Source: Bartonella tribocorum CIP 105476 (GTDB taxonomy: Bacteria > Pseudomonadota > Alphaproteobacteria > Rhizobiales > Rhizobiaceae). From it: 64,000 nt of DNA. The notes beneath the pieces were generated by a model. The model was not told where the DNA came from. It saw only the letters and a program-made list of their open reading frames with translations, and did no database searches. Location: contig NC_010161.1 in the NCBI RefSeq assembly GCF_000196435.1, positions 62,001 to 126,000 of the forward strand, given 5' to 3'. Made by a program: the position numbers and the translations under genes. Below are positions 53,988 through 64,000 of this stretch, one piece after another (position 1 is the first letter of the stretch; every line of letters starts with the position of its first letter).

Positions 53988-55292
53988 ATGAATCATCCAG
54001 ACATCGCAAGGCGTGTTTATAATCATACCTGGAAACTTGATCCCATTATTCGTTCACTTCTTGATACGGATTTTTATAAGCTTCTTATGGTACAGATGAT
54101 TTGGGGGCTTTATCCCACTGTCAATGTTACTTTTTCCCTCATAAACCGTACAAAAACAATACGTCTTGCCGATGATATTGATGAGAGTGAATTGCGAGCT
54201 CAACTTGATCACGCTCTTAGTCTGCGTTTTACGAAAAAAGAAATGATCTGGCTTGCTGGTAATACATTTTATGGACGCAAACAAATTTTTGAACCGGATT
54301 TTCTTCAGTGGCTTGAGAATTTTCAACTCCCAGAATACGAGCTCGCCCGCAAAGATGGCCAATATATTCTCCACTTTCATGGATCATGGGCTCATAGCTC
54401 TATGTGGGAAATTCCAGCCCTTGCTATCATCAGTGAATTACGTTCACGCGCTGCACTCAAAAAACTAGACCGCTTTGCTCTTGATGTACTTTATGCACGT
54501 GCTAAAGCAAAAATGTGGCGTAAAGTTGAACGCCTTAAAAAATTGCCTGATATTAAAATATCCGACTTTGGGACAAGACGCCGCCATTCTTTTTTATGGC
54601 AGCGTTGGTGTGTTGAAGCTTTAAAAGAAGGCATTGGTGATTCTTTTACGGGAACTTCTAATGTCCTTCTCGCCATGGATACAGATTTAGAGGCTCTTGG
54701 AACCAATGCGCATGAATTGCCTATGGTCATTGCTGCTCTCAGCAACAACGATGATGAATTACGCAGAGCTCCGTATCAAGTTTTGCAAGATTGGAACCGT
54801 TATTATGGTGGAAATCTTCTCATTGTTTTACCTGATACCTTTGGTACAGAAGCATTTTTATGTGATGCCCCAGATTGGGTAGCAGATTGGACGGGCTTTA
54901 GACCGGATAGTGCCCCCCCTATAGAAGGTGGAGAGCGTATTATTCAGTGGTGGAAAGAAAAAGGACAAGATCCACGTGAAAAACTTTTAATTTTTTCTGA
55001 TGCACTTGATGTCGATACAATTGAAAAAACCTATCATCATTTCCATGGGAAAGTGCGCATGAGTTTTGGATGGGGCACGGATCTTACCAATGACTTTACA
55101 GGCTGTGCCCCTCAAGAAATCGCAACCCTTGATGCTCTTTCTCTTGTTTGTAAGGTGACCCATGCCAATGGTCGACCAGCCGTAAAACTTTCAGATAATC
55201 CTGAGAAGACGATCGGTGATTCAAAAGAAGTGCAACGTTATCTCAATTTTTTTGGCAATAAAAAGCGCGTTGCTAGACCTGTCAAGATGTAG
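53988..55292 (+). CDS. pncB: nicotinate phosphoribosyltransferase
   Basis: Makes nicotinate mononucleotide from nicotinate and PRPP in the NAD salvage pathway. The 434-residue protein starts [19 protein letters not shown]; the ORF begins earlier at 53937 but AGAAAGAGG precedes this ATG. Family features are [17 protein letters not shown] near residue 23, [16 protein letters not shown] near 190 and the C-terminal [11 protein letters not shown]. It follows chvB by 125 bp on the same strand but is unrelated in function. Confidence 0.93.
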   Translation: MNHPDIARRVYNHTWKLDPIIRSLLDTDFYKLLMVQMIWGLYPTVNVTFSLINRTKTIRLADDIDESELRAQLDHALSLRFTKKEMIWLAGNTFYGRKQIFEPDFLQWLENFQLPEYELARKDGQYILHFHGSWAHSSMWEIPALAIISELRSRAALKKLDRFALDVLYARAKAKMWRKVERLKKLPDIKISDFGTRRRHSFLWQRWCVEALKEGIGDSFTGTSNVLLAMDTDLEALGTNAHELPMVIAALSNNDDELRRAPYQVLQDWNRYYGGNLLIVLPDTFGTEAFLCDAPDWVADWTGFRPDSAPPIEGGERIIQWWKEKGQDPREKLLIFSDALDVDTIEKTYHHFHGKVRMSFGWGTDLTNDFTGCAPQEIATLDALSLVCKVTHANGRPAVKLSDNPEKTIGDSKEVQRYLNFFGNKKRVARPVKM

Positions 55293-56107
55293 TTTTCAGC
55301 TCTTTAAACGGATATATTGATTCATTATATTGTTTATAAGGTTAACCTTTTTACCCACCCTAAGGACGAGGATTCTTAACCCTTGCAGGTCTGTAAATAG
55401 TTCTGTTTTTTGTTGAGCGGATTCCATTTGGCTTCTCACACGTGCGGTTTACCTACATAAAGCTCGATAAGCAAAACTTAAAAAATATGCACGATGCACT
55501 CAAAAAAAATTACCTACTAAGAAATTTTAGTTAAGGAAGCTTATATGCTTTATATCATTGTTATAGATAAAAGTATTTTATGGTATAATGGGATACTATC
55601 ATGATGCATGTTGGGTGAGAATTCTCGAATCTCATGAAAAAACAGAATGCTATAATATGTTTATTTCGAATAAGTTTTATGCAAAGTCAGAAAATTTATT
55701 CACACGCATATCATAAGAATACAATGTTTTCATCCAGAGATATGAAAACAAACGAAATATCTTGTTAGAAAAAAGATATAATATCAATGTGTTTTTCAGT
55801 AGAGATGTATATAGAAATTTGTACAAGCAAGCTTTACAAAAATAAAATCTCTTCATGAAGGTGATTTATCATTGTTTACAAAGCAACTTTTTATGAGTTT
55901 TAAAAGGGCTTTGTGCATAATTTTCTTTGCTCATAAAAATTATTTCACAAGTATATCATTAATCAATTGCTTTTAAAAAAGCTTGTTATTTCATATGCGT
56001 TTTGAATAGGGATATGTTATATCTAAAACTTAAGGGGAAAGATTCTCTCATCATTCTAACAAATAAGGCAAAGCTAAAAAGAGCATCTCATAAAGTTTTT
56101 TATGTCA
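55293..56107. other. 815-bp spacer without a recognisable gene
   Basis: Between the convergent pncB and ybaN-like gene. AT-rich. AAAACAGAATGCTATAATATG near 55638 resembles a short piece of the integrase-remnant family, but nothing else aligns, so I do not list it as a copy. Confidence 0.45.
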
Positions 56108-56494
56108 TTATGAAGATGGACGTGTCACGATATAAACAGCAATCAACAATAATATAACGGCAACGAGTAAAAAAATCCATAAAGGAGGGTGTACCATCAC
56201 GAAAAAGGATAATCCTCCCCCTGTCATACTTATTACTGCAAAAATTTTAACAAATGGAGAGATAGCTCTTCTTTCTTCCCATTGTTTAAGAGGGGGACCG
56301 AAAATACGATGATTATTCAGCCACTGATGAAAACGTGGAGAAGAGCGTGTAAAACACCATGAGGCAATCAACAAAAAAGGCATCGTCGGCATAATAGGTA
56401 ATACCACACCGATAATACCTAATATAACCATTGCCCAACCTGCTATATAATAGCAGAGGCGCAAAGGGTGTGATATCTTGAAATATTTCTTCAT
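56108..56494 (-). CDS. YbaN-family inner membrane protein (DUF454)
   Basis: A 128-residue membrane protein with three to four predicted helices (about residues 14-35, 37-50, 83-102, 104-123). The DUF454 signature appears as GVVLPIMPTMPFLLIASWCFTRSSPRFHQWL near residues 28-58 (consensus LPxLPTTPFLLLAxxCFxRSSxR; shown here as GVVLPIMPTMPFLL and CFTRSSPRFHQWL). The function is unknown. It stands alone between two spacers. Confidence 0.85.
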   Translation of the reverse strand: MKKYFKISHPLRLCYYIAGWAMVILGIIGVVLPIMPTMPFLLIASWCFTRSSPRFHQWLNNHRIFGPPLKQWEERRAISPFVKIFAVISMTGGGLSFFVMVHPPLWIFLLVAVILLLIAVYIVTRPSS

Positions 56495-56932
56495 TCTCTC
56501 GTATTATTTTCTTCCACGTAAAATTTTACGCAAAAATTATATCTGTTTCATTGTTTATATGTTTGAGTGGATAATTCCTCTCCATCATTTCCCCTTGCCA
56601 CTATTTCTATGTGCCACACATTTCTATGTGTAAGTATCTTTGACTTTCATAAGTTCCCTCAAGAGATAAACCAGCTTTGCAATATGATAATTATTTTAAA
56701 TGGTTTCAAGAAATAAGAAGAAATTTTAGAAAAGCAAAAAAATAAAAAGGCTGCAGAATAAATCAATGCAGCCTCTTAATTAAGAATGCAGCATTGGGGG
56801 GGAGAAAATGTGCTGCACTCATTTGCTAGACATTAGGAGGAAAAATAACCTAGCGATTCAACATCTAATTAAAATAAGCATGAAAAACAATATATAAAAA
56901 TGCATTGCTGATATGCATGAATTTGATCACCA
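56495..56932. other. 440-bp spacer holding the sit operon terminator
   Basis: Between the YbaN-like gene and sitD, both on the - strand. Contains the terminator at 56738-56774 and otherwise nothing recognised. Confidence 0.5.
56738..56774 (-). terminator. rho-independent terminator of the sit operon
   Basis: An 8-bp stem (AGGCTGCA / TGCAGCCT) with an 11-base loop; on the - strand it is followed by a long T-rich run (TTTTTATTTTTTTG). About 160 bp after the sitD stop. Confidence 0.75.
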
Positions 56933-57838
56933 TCAAGTTTCTTGAACTGTATTTTGACGAAAGAAAGTTATCATGAAAATGGCAATAAAAATCAACGTCA
57001 AGATTAACACAATTGTGGAAGCAGAATCAGAGCCGATAAATAGGCTAAGATAAATTCCTAAAAAACCAGAAAAAGCTGCAATAAGTATCGCGATCATTAA
57101 CATAAAAGAAAACCGTTTTGTGACAAGATAGGCAATTGCTCCTGGTGCTATCAGTAAAGAAATAACAAGCACAATTCCAACCGCTTTCAAAGCTGCAACA
57201 ATTGTAAGAGAAATCATTGTGAGAAGGGTATAGTGGAGCAGTGGTATTCGCAATCCCATTGCACGACCTTGTACTGAATCAAAAATATACAGCATAAAAT
57301 CGCGCCATTTTGCCCCTAAAATGAAAGTAACAATGGCAGAAATGACCGCTGTCTGCGTAATATCAAGCCAATTAACGCCCAACAGGTTACCAAATAGAAT
57401 ATGATTTAAGTCTAAGCTACTATAGATAGATGTTGCCAAAACAAGCCCTAAACCAAACATCGATGAAAAGACAACACCCATCACTGTATCCTGTTTGATA
57501 CGACTGTTACTTCCCAAAAAACCTGTTGTAAGTGCACAAACCATACCCGCAACAAAAGCACCACAAGTAATCAAAGTCATTGTAATATTCTCTGGGCGCA
57601 TATGCTGGAGCCAAGCAAATGGCAAAGAAGTTAAAAGTGCTATCACCCACGGTGTTGTCATATAACCAACAACAACACCTGGAAAAACTGCATGGGAAAT
57701 GGCATCACCTAACAGTGCCCATCCTTTCAAAATAAGAAAACAGGAAAGCATTGCCATTGGAATAGAAAGGATCGTAACAATAAGCATGCCTTTCAGCATA
57801 AAAGAAAACTGGAAAGGAAGGAGCAATTGATCAATCAT
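56933..57838 (-). CDS. sitD: metal ABC transporter permease, SitD/YfeD type
   Basis: A 301-residue ABC-3 family inner-membrane permease with about eight helices, the second of two in this Mn/Fe importer. The conserved coupling-region motif GDAISHAVFPGVVVGY appears near residue 40, and LLIAPGAIAYLVTKRF near 230. It overlaps sitC by four bases (ATGA), consistent with a leftward operon sitA-sitB-sitC-sitD. Both permeases are intact. Confidence 0.9.
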   Translation of the reverse strand: MIDQLLLPFQFSFMLKGMLIVTILSIPMAMLSCFLILKGWALLGDAISHAVFPGVVVGYMTTPWVIALLTSLPFAWLQHMRPENITMTLITCGAFVAGMVCALTTGFLGSNSRIKQDTVMGVVFSSMFGLGLVLATSIYSSLDLNHILFGNLLGVNWLDITQTAVISAIVTFILGAKWRDFMLYIFDSVQGRAMGLRIPLLHYTLLTMISLTIVAALKAVGIVLVISLLIAPGAIAYLVTKRFSFMLMIAILIAAFSGFLGIYLSLFIGSDSASTIVLILTLIFIAIFMITFFRQNTVQET

Positions 57839-58701
57839 GATAACACCACACCTTTTTTTGCTGCATTTATCCGTAAACGTGCGGCAATATATCCGTGTTT
57901 AGGAGCAAAAATAAAAGCTAACATAAATAAGAATGCTTGAAAAAGTACGACAACCCCGCCCGTTTGTGCATTCAGAAAATAACTCATATAAACACCCAAT
58001 ACGCTTGTGAGTGTTCCAATTATAACTGCAATAACCAAGATATTTACAAAACGGTCACTTAAAAGATAAGCAGTTGCCCCAGGCGTCACAACCAAACAAA
58101 TAACTAAAAATGCTCCAACCGTTTGCATTGCCGCAACAGTACAAGCAGCAAGCAGTGTGAAGAAGAGAATTTTTAAAAATTTTACATTCAATCCAATGGC
58201 ACGAGCGTGTGTTTCATCAAATAAAGAAACAAGGAGATCTTTCCATTTCAAAAGCAATATAAATAAAGAAAAAAAACCAATAAAAGCCAATTGGATAATA
58301 TCTGATGAACTAACGGCTAAAATATTTCCTAAAACAATTGTATCAATATTAACAGCCATTGGTTTTAATGATTTGAGAAATAATCCAAAAGCAAAAAAGG
58401 AAGAAAAAATGAGACCAATAATGGTATCTTCTTTCAGTTTTGTCCGCTGATTAAAAAACAGCATTGCTGCTGCAGCAAGACCACCAGAAAAAAAAGCGCC
58501 AAGTGAAAAAGGTAACCCTAAAAGATAAGCTCCTGCGACACCAGGAACAATTGAATGGGATAGCGCATCACCAATCAATGACCAACCTTTTAACATCAAA
58601 AAAGCTGAAAGAAAGGCACAAACACACCCAACTAATCCAGAAACCCACATTGCATTCACCATATATTGATAGCTCAGTGGTTCAAGCAACCAAGAAATCA
58701 T
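57835..58701 (-). CDS. sitC: metal ABC transporter permease, SitC/YfeC type
   Basis: A 288-residue ABC-3 family permease paired with the next gene's product; about eight hydrophobic helices. Motifs match its partner: [18 protein letters not shown] near residue 43 and [16 protein letters not shown] near 205. The gene begins four bases before the end of sitB. Together with SitB and SitD it would carry Mn(II) and/or Fe(II) across the inner membrane. Confidence 0.9.
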   Translation of the reverse strand: MISWLLEPLSYQYMVNAMWVSGLVGCVCAFLSAFLMLKGWSLIGDALSHSIVPGVAGAYLLGLPFSLGAFFSGGLAAAAMLFFNQRTKLKEDTIIGLIFSSFFAFGLFLKSLKPMAVNIDTIVLGNILAVSSSDIIQLAFIGFFSLFILLLKWKDLLVSLFDETHARAIGLNVKFLKILFFTLLAACTVAAMQTVGAFLVICLVVTPGATAYLLSDRFVNILVIAVIIGTLTSVLGVYMSYFLNAQTGGVVVLFQAFLFMLAFIFAPKHGYIAARLRINAAKKGVVLS

Positions 58702-59528
58702 GCAACGTGCCCCACTCTTTCAATATTTTCGCAAACTGCAGACTGTTTTCTCCCCATGAAAACATCATTTTTTTTCGTACCTTGAAGATCAAAAATATGG
58801 TGATGCAAAGAGCCTCCGAAAGTTTTTTCCAGATTTTCCTTTGTAAAGATTTTTTCTGTTAACCCAGAAGCTAAAACGGTTCCTTTTATTAAAACTGTAT
58901 GATCACAAAATTCCGGAACAGAGCCTAAATTGTGGGTAGAGACCAAAATTACTGCTCCTTCTTTACGAAGATCTTGTAACAAAGCAATGATTTTATCTTC
59001 TGTTGTAACATCAACCCCTGTAAACGGCTCATCTAATAAAATAGCTTTTGCTTTCTGTGCCAGAGCACGCGCTAGAAAAACGCGCTTTTTCTGTCCACCA
59101 GAAAGTTCTCCAATCTGGCGTTTGGCAAAAGGCAACATATCAACGCGTTCCAAGGCGACACGAACAGCTTCATAATCTCGTGCGCTGGCATAGCGAAAGA
59201 AATTCATATGACCGTACCGCCCCATCAAGACAACATCTTCAACCAGAACAGGAAAGTTCCAATCCACATCTTCACTTTGAGGGACATAAGCAATAAGGTT
59301 TTTTTTCAAAGCTATATCAACGGGCAAATCAAACATGCGAATTTTTCCCTTTGAGGGGCGTACAAATCCCATAATTGCTTTAAATAATGTTGATTTACCG
59401 GATCCATTAACGCCAACCAATGCTGTAATAGAACCCTTTGGACTTTCAAAATTTACTTCACGTAAAGCTGTGTGTCCATTACGATAAGTTACCGTTACTC
59501 CTTGGGCAAATATTCCACATTCCTTCAT
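58698..59528 (-). CDS. sitB: metal ABC transporter ATP-binding protein, SitB/YfeB type
   Basis: A 276-residue ABC ATPase. Walker A is GVNGSGKST at 38-46, the Q-loop region [13 protein letters not shown] near 81, signature [10 protein letters not shown] near 141 and Walker [12 protein letters not shown] near 163. The WNFP motif after the Q-loop is typical of Mn/Zn/Fe importers. It overlaps sitA and sitC by four bases each, so the whole operon is coupled. Confidence 0.93.
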   Translation of the reverse strand: MKECGIFAQGVTVTYRNGHTALREVNFESPKGSITALVGVNGSGKSTLFKAIMGFVRPSKGKIRMFDLPVDIALKKNLIAYVPQSEDVDWNFPVLVEDVVLMGRYGHMNFFRYASARDYEAVRVALERVDMLPFAKRQIGELSGGQKKRVFLARALAQKAKAILLDEPFTGVDVTTEDKIIALLQDLRKEGAVILVSTHNLGSVPEFCDHTVLIKGTVLASGLTEKIFTKENLEKTFGGSLHHHIFDLQGTKKNDVFMGRKQSAVCENIERVGHVA

Positions 59529-60433
59529 TGGTTTTTTACTCCCTCTAACAAGGCTTTGCTAATACGACCACTCGTGACACGTAATAAGTCAATATAAGTG
59601 GGGACCTCACCATTTTTTTCACTGAGAGAATCGACATAGAGAACACCACCGTATTTAGCTCCTGTTTCTCTTGCGACTTGTTTAGCAGGTGCTGGAGAAA
59701 TTGTGCTTTCAGAAAAAACTGCATGGATATTGTATTTGCGAACCATATCAACAACATGCTTAACCTGTTGTGGTGTTCCTTGCTGGTCAGCATTGATTGG
59801 CCATAAATAAAGTTCTTTCAGATCAAAATCACGTGCCAAATAACTAAATGCACCTTCACTCGTTACAAGCCAACGCTTATCTTGAGGAACTGCTTGCAAT
59901 TCCGCTCTGATTGGATCAATCGTTGCGCGAATCTTCTGTTTATAAATTTCAGCATTTTCTTTATAAACAGCAGCATGTTCAGGATCGTACTTTACAAAAG
60001 CATCACGAATATTATCAACGTAAATTAGAGCAGAAGTCGGTGACATCCATGCATGGGGATTGGGTTTACCACTAAAGGGCCCTTCACCAATGGTAATTGG
60101 TACAACACCTTCTGAAACAACAACACTTGGAATATCCTTGATATTTTGAAAAAATTTTTCAAACCAAAGTTCTAATTCTAACCCATTCCACAAGATAAGA
60201 TTTGCGCCTTGTGCACGCATGAGATCACGAGGGGTGGGTTGATATTCGTGAATTTCAGCACCTGGTTTTGTGATAGATTCAACATCAGCGGCATCACCCG
60301 CTACATTGCGCGCCATATCAGCAATAATGGTGAATGTTGTAACAGCTTTAAATTTACCAGCACATACCGCTAAATCGGGAGTAAAAAAGATAAGACTTCC
60401 CAGAATTAGAGTAAAAATTCTCTTTATATTCAT
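59525..60433 (-). CDS. sitA: metal-binding periplasmic protein, SitA/YfeA type
   Basis: Binds Mn(II)/Fe(II) in the periplasm and delivers it to SitCD. A 302-residue cluster 9 (A-1) solute-binding protein with a signal peptide (core [21 protein letters not shown]). The four expected metal ligands are visible: His62 (EIHEYQPTP), His127 (NPHAWMSP), Glu193 (TSEGAF) and Asp268 ([10 protein letters not shown]), the H-H-E-D set of the Mn/Fe clade. The His-rich loop of Zn-specific ZnuA is missing. Start at 60433 (MNIKRIF) with AGAGAAA upstream; the earlier ATG at 60475 would place the operator within the coding region. Confidence 0.93.
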   Translation of the reverse strand: MNIKRIFTLILGSLIFFTPDLAVCAGKFKAVTTFTIIADMARNVAGDAADVESITKPGAEIHEYQPTPRDLMRAQGANLILWNGLELELWFEKFFQNIKDIPSVVVSEGVVPITIGEGPFSGKPNPHAWMSPTSALIYVDNIRDAFVKYDPEHAAVYKENAEIYKQKIRATIDPIRAELQAVPQDKRWLVTSEGAFSYLARDFDLKELYLWPINADQQGTPQQVKHVVDMVRKYNIHAVFSESTISPAPAKQVARETGAKYGGVLYVDSLSEKNGEVPTYIDLLRVTSGRISKALLEGVKNQ

Positions 60434-60453
60434 TAATTTTCTCTTTGTTTTAT

Positions 60454-60508
60454 TGCGAATGATTTGCATTATCATTTAGCAATAACAGTTATCTTTTGCA
60501 TTTGCAAT
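60454..60508 (-). promoter_or_regulatory. Fur/Mur-like operator of the sit operon
   Basis: Two neighbouring inverted repeats lie about 20-75 bp before the sitA start. The first is AATGATTTGCATTATCATT (60458-60476), a 19-bp site with perfect six-base arms, which overlaps TGCGAATGATTTGCA. The second is TTGCATTTGCAA (60496-60507). They resemble binding sites of Fur-family regulators; in Rhizobiales the Fur-like Mur (manganese-responsive) represses sitABCD at related sites. Which regulator binds is inference. Confidence 0.55.
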
Positions 60509-61941
60509 GAGGGATTTTTACAAAAATTAACTTTTCAAGCCCTTTAAAAACAATTCTCTCTCGCCTTGAAAATTCATCTTGAAAAACCGGATGATTTTAA
60601 AGAGAAATTGCTTTGTTGTTTTGCAAAGCTTTTAAAAAGCTGAGATATGTTTCTCATTCTTTACTGGTAAGCTTATGTTTTATGACACTTATTTATCTCA
60701 TAAAGCTTGTGTCTTTTTTGTTGCTGATCAATCAACCGCTAATCACAATGATAACATATTAATTTATAAGGATAATATATTATTTTATTAAGTTAACGAC
60801 CCCAATATCATAGTTTTTTTGATTTTAAACCCTTTTATGATGAATCAGTGACTACTTTTTACATATCCATTCCAAGCAGAGTGAGCCTGTGAACAAAAAC
60901 GATAAAAAGGAATAAAAATCCTCCTCATGACTTCTCTCAAAGACAAGGACTTGTCGGCTACATGGAAGCTAAAAAGAGAAAGTATAACGGAGCTAATTTG
61001 CCCTTTACGAAGCATAAAGAGGATAATTCAGAAAAAAGCTTAAATCATACCATTCACAGATGCTGTCGTAAAATAAACTGAGAAGCACTGGGATATGTTT
61101 CTTAAAATAAATACACATTTGAAAGATATTACATTTAAAAGCTTTATAAGAAATTTTCGCTTTTATCTGCTAAAATGGAGAAAAAATATTACAGTCTTTT
61201 GGGTTTATCTTTTTAAACGCAAACGTAGCCTCTTTAAAAAAAATATGAAGATGCAAACTAAAAACCGATTTTCGATTATCTTCCCTTTTTAATTTGTCTT
61301 TACGTAAAATGAGTTTTAAAAACCCAAAAGGTTTTAGTATGTTACTGGTGGTTCTAAGAGATCAGGCTCGTCAAGTTATTTACAGCCATTATGCAATTTG
61401 TGCACTTTTCAAAAGCATCTCAAGCAATGTCTTTGAATTCATGGAATGCATATTGCCCCATGTTTTTACTCTCATTTTCCAATGAGATCACATCTCTCAT
61501 AAAAAACAGAATGCTCAAAACAGAGACTTATCATATCATTCATGTACTTGTTTTAACAAACATCTTATATTCATTTCATGGCAATACCTGTAAGGCACAT
61601 ACCCCAAAGGAGGTGAAATCCATGGGGCATCATCGTTGGCTTTACAAAATGCGGTACCATTTTTATTTTTTCAATTCCAGTGTTGCATAATCAATTTCTC
61701 ATATTGCGACAGGCTTTGGCATTTGAGAGCCTGTATAAAGAGCATTTTTACTCCTTTTTTATGGTTTCTATATAACCACTCCACTTTAAGGTATGAAAAT
61801 AAAAGATTTTGATTTATTCAAAGAGGAGTTGAAATGATAAGTCCTATAATATTACAGATTTTATTTAAAAATTATCCTTATAAATGAATGGATTGTAGTA
61901 AAATTTTCTTTCAAGAGAATTCTATAGATCTCAAACCCTTT
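60509..61941. other. 1.4 kb spacer with a long integrase remnant
   Basis: Between sitA and pheT. The right part (about 61310-61880) is the longest integrase remnant of the window. The left part (60509-61300) shows no recognised gene; a 65-codon frame at 61095-61292 is Lys/Phe-rich, without a ribosome binding site, and looks random. Confidence 0.5.
61310..61880 (-). pseudogene. integrase remnant extending beyond the arm domain
   Basis: On the - strand from about 61640 downward: the complement of GGCATCATCGTTGGCTTTAC (about 61627) is the arm-domain segment, TACTTGTTTTAACAAAC (about 61548) the SLKQA region, AAAACAGAATGC (about 61503) the codons after AMQW. Further on, about 61437-61395 reads KDIA-stop-DAFEK, matching the family's KDIALDAFES, and about 61370-61320 weakly resembles the following SPLELHVLPKLGK. 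The upstream block lies at about 61705-61870. This copy therefore reaches into the core-binding domain. The catalytic domain is still missing. Confidence 0.6.
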
Positions 61942-61982
61942 AAAAAATAAAGGAGCACTCAAAAGTGCTCCTTTATTTTTTA
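61942..61982. terminator. terminator of pheT
   Basis: A perfect 9-bp stem (AGGAGCACT / AGTGCTCCT) with a four-base loop, flanked by A-rich and T-rich runs so that it can work in both directions. About 20 bp after the pheT stop codon. Confidence 0.85.
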
Positions 61983-61999
61983 AAGTAATCTGAAAATAC

Positions 62000-64000
62000 T
62001 CAACGACGAAGATAAGCACCTGTCATTTTAGTAACATTTTCTGTGACTTTTGCAGCAATTTCTTCTAGGTCTTTATCTGTCAAAGTGCGTTCAAGCGGTT
62101 GAATAACAATCTCAATGGCAACAGATTTTTTATCTTCACCAAGGCTTTTCTCTTCAAAAAGATCAAAAACCTGGACGGAATGAATCAGTTTTTTATCAGC
62201 TCCCTGAGCAGCACGAACAATAAGAGAAGAAGCAATCGTTTTATCAACGATAAATGCAAAATCACGCCGTACCATTTGAAATGGCGATAATTTCAAGGGA
62301 GGACGGCTTTTCGTTGTTTTTTTCTTTGGTTCTGGAATTTGATCGAGAAAAATTTCAAAGCCGCATAAAGGACCACTGATATCTAATTTTTCTAAGGTCG
62401 CTGGATGAAGAACACCGAAAAAACCAAGAATAATTTTTGATCCAAGCTTTATGACTCCTGAACGACCTGGATGATACCAATCAGGGGCGCCAACTTCAAT
62501 CTGTACTTTCCCAACATCTATATCGCATGCCTCTAAAACGGCTAACGCATCTGCTTTGGCATCAAAAACATCAACGGCTGTTGCATTTCCATTCCAAAAA
62601 CGCCCAGCGCCTTCAAATTGCTCTGTGCCACGACGAATTCCACTCACAACACGTCGCTGTTTATCAGGGGTATCGCCTTCATAAATGCTGGAAATTTCAA
62701 ACAAAGCAAGATCAGAAAAACCACGATCAGCATTTCTCTGCGCTGCCATAAGCAAACCAGGTAAAAGAGAAGGCCGCATCACTGACATATCAGCGGCAAT
62801 AGGATTGACCAATTTAAGCTCTTTTTGACCTCCTCCAAAAGAAAGAGCCTGATTTTCAGAGATAAAAGACCACGTTACCGCTTCTTTCATACCGCGATGT
62901 GCTAGAGACAAACGGGCAGCGCGTGAACGAATTTGCGCGCATGTTAAAACGTGATCTTTTCCTTTTGTAAAGTTTTCCAAAGGAACAGGCTGAATTTTAT
63001 CTAACCCATAAATCCTCATGACTTCTTCCACCAAATCGGCTTTTCCCATAATATCAGGGCGCCATGATGGTACTTTTACTGTAACAATATTTCCTTTTCC
63101 CTCAACGCAAAATCCAAGTTTCGTTAAAATAGAAATGACTTTTGCAGGCTCTATGTCCAAATGTGTCAAACGTTTAATTTCAGAAAAAGGAAAAGCGATC
63201 TGTTTGGTTTCTTGTTGCTGATAGCCAACAATTTTCGCCTTGGATACTTCACCGCCACAAAGACGTAAGACCAATTCTGTTGCAATCTCAAGCCCTGTTT
63301 CCATAAAAGCCGAATCAACACCTCGTTCAAACCGATAACGTGCATCACTGATAAGACCTAATGTTCGCCCTGTTTGTGCGATGCTTTGCGCATCCCAAAG
63401 CGCTGATTCAATAATAACGCGCCGTGTTGTTTCATCACAACTCGTTCTTTCACCACCCATGATACCGGCAATGGAAACAACACCTTCTTCATCTGCAATG
63501 ACACAATCCTGAACGTTCAAATGATAGGTTTTTCCATTAAGTGCTTGAAGTTGTTCCCCTTCACGAGCACAACGTACATATAAACTGCCTTTAATCTTAT
63601 CAGCATCAAAAACATGGAGCGGACGACCAAGATCAAAACAGATGTAATTGGTCATGTCAACTAGGGCATTAATCGGTCTTAAACCAATTGCACTTAAACG
63701 CTGTTGCATCCATTGCGGTGATGCGCCATTTTGAACATTACACACTTCACGCAAAGCAAAACCTAAGCATAACGATGAAGTTTGCGAAAAATCTAATGAA
63801 ACGTCGAGAGGTGTGTCAAAGGAAGCTTCAAATTTTGGTAAAGACAATTCTTTTAATTGTCCGATTCCAGAGGCAGCAAGATCACGGGCAATACCACGAA
63901 TACCTGTGCAATCAGAGCGGTTGGGTGTCAAACCAATATCAATGATCGGATCATCGAGACCAGCATAAGCGGCAAACGAATCCCCAATAGGTGCATCTTT
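62000..64000 (-). CDS. pheT: phenylalanyl-tRNA synthetase beta subunit, partial
   Basis: Charges tRNA-Phe with phenylalanine as an alpha2-beta2 enzyme. The frame is open to the right edge (reading [18 protein letters not shown] upstream of the first internal ATG at 63931), so about 667 C-terminal codons are visible of the usual ~800. Domains: B1 ([19 protein letters not shown]), B3/B4 editing ([24 protein letters not shown]), B5 ([11 protein letters not shown] region, written here as [11 protein letters not shown]), and the C-terminal FDX-ACB anticodon-binding domain ([14 protein letters not shown] ... [13 protein letters not shown]). Its partner pheS would be upstream, outside the window. 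A strong terminator follows the stop. Confidence 0.96.
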   Translation of the reverse strand, partial: KDAPIGDSFAAYAGLDDPIIDIGLTPNRSDCTGIRGIARDLAASGIGQLKELSLPKFEASFDTPLDVSLDFSQTSSLCLGFALREVCNVQNGASPQWMQQRLSAIGLRPINALVDMTNYICFDLGRPLHVFDADKIKGSLYVRCAREGEQLQALNGKTYHLNVQDCVIADEEGVVSIAGIMGGERTSCDETTRRVIIESALWDAQSIAQTGRTLGLISDARYRFERGVDSAFMETGLEIATELVLRLCGGEVSKAKIVGYQQQETKQIAFPFSEIKRLTHLDIEPAKVISILTKLGFCVEGKGNIVTVKVPSWRPDIMGKADLVEEVMRIYGLDKIQPVPLENFTKGKDHVLTCAQIRSRAARLSLAHRGMKEAVTWSFISENQALSFGGGQKELKLVNPIAADMSVMRPSLLPGLLMAAQRNADRGFSDLALFEISSIYEGDTPDKQRRVVSGIRRGTEQFEGAGRFWNGNATAVDVFDAKADALAVLEACDIDVGKVQIEVGAPDWYHPGRSGVIKLGSKIILGFFGVLHPATLEKLDISGPLCGFEIFLDQIPEPKKKTTKSRPPLKLSPFQMVRRDFAFIVDKTIASSLIVRAAQGADKKLIHSVQVFDLFEEKSLGEDKKSVAIEIVIQPLERTLTDKDLEEIAAKVTENVTKMTGAYLRR

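Noticed and set aside
55630..55740. Possible further integrase remnant after pncB
   Set aside because: Only one short block (AAAACAGAATGCT) matches; the other blocks of the element cannot be found around it.
61095..61292. 65-codon Lys/Phe-rich frame left of pheT
   Set aside because: No ribosome binding site, biased composition, no domain.

Overview
The window looks like the chromosome of a Bartonella-type alphaproteobacterium (Rhizobiales). The evidence is an AT-rich base composition, a ChvI/ChvG (BatR/BatS-type) two-component system joined to hprK and PTS-Ntr genes, a very large cyclic beta-1,2-glucan synthase, a CP4-class aroA, an FYDLN-acid protein, and long non-coding spacers between ordinary housekeeping genes. 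I count about 42 protein genes and one tRNA; genes cover about 73% of the window. Both edges cut a gene: tamB on the left and pheT on the right. The species cannot be fixed from the sequence alone.

Layout. 1-915: tamB 3' end. 916-3181: spacer with two integrase remnants. 3182-6992: an MsbA-like exporter, a spacer with three tandem integrase remnants, then infC, which begins with a rare ATT codon. 7168-10122: a hydrolase, a YgjP-type metallopeptidase and dapE. 10983-15816: hemW and rdgB, divergent from hrcA and grpE, then thpR. 16399-20278: batR-batS-hprK-EIIA-HPr, one conserved regulatory cluster read leftwards. 20666-21791: a Kbp/YgaU-like protein and a PCu(A)C copper chaperone. 22784-25977: dnaK-dnaJ with a candidate heat-shock promoter. 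27435-29266: argB and an EamA transporter. 30705-32510: lepA. 33085-39132: dapD, a LOG protein, truA-fmt-def, rmuC and an SLT-type lipoprotein. 40505-45054: tRNA-Ala, the FYDLN-acid protein, and aroA-cmk-rpsA. 45286-55292: the giant glucan synthase and pncB. 56108-60433: a YbaN protein and a SitABCD/YfeABCD manganese/iron importer with a Fur/Mur-like operator. 62000-64000: pheT.

How the genes work together. Themes are translation (infC, fmt, def, truA, lepA, rpsA, pheT, tRNA-Ala), protein folding under stress (hrcA, grpE, dnaK, dnaJ), lysine/peptidoglycan precursors (dapD, dapE), envelope biology (tamB, MsbA-like, glucan synthase, SLT lipoprotein) and host-signal response (BatRS with PTS-Ntr).

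The most unusual content is in the spacers. At least eleven degraded copies of one element recur, in both orientations. Each consists of roughly 200-350 bp of upstream sequence plus the first part of a P4-type (DUF4102 arm-domain) phage integrase gene. No copy shows a recognisable catalytic domain, although one reaches further in than the others. The rpsA leader is also notable: a long inverted repeat encloses a five-codon reading frame with a strong Shine-Dalgarno sequence. I saw no CRISPR array, intact prophage, insertion sequence, secretion system or clearly new defence system.
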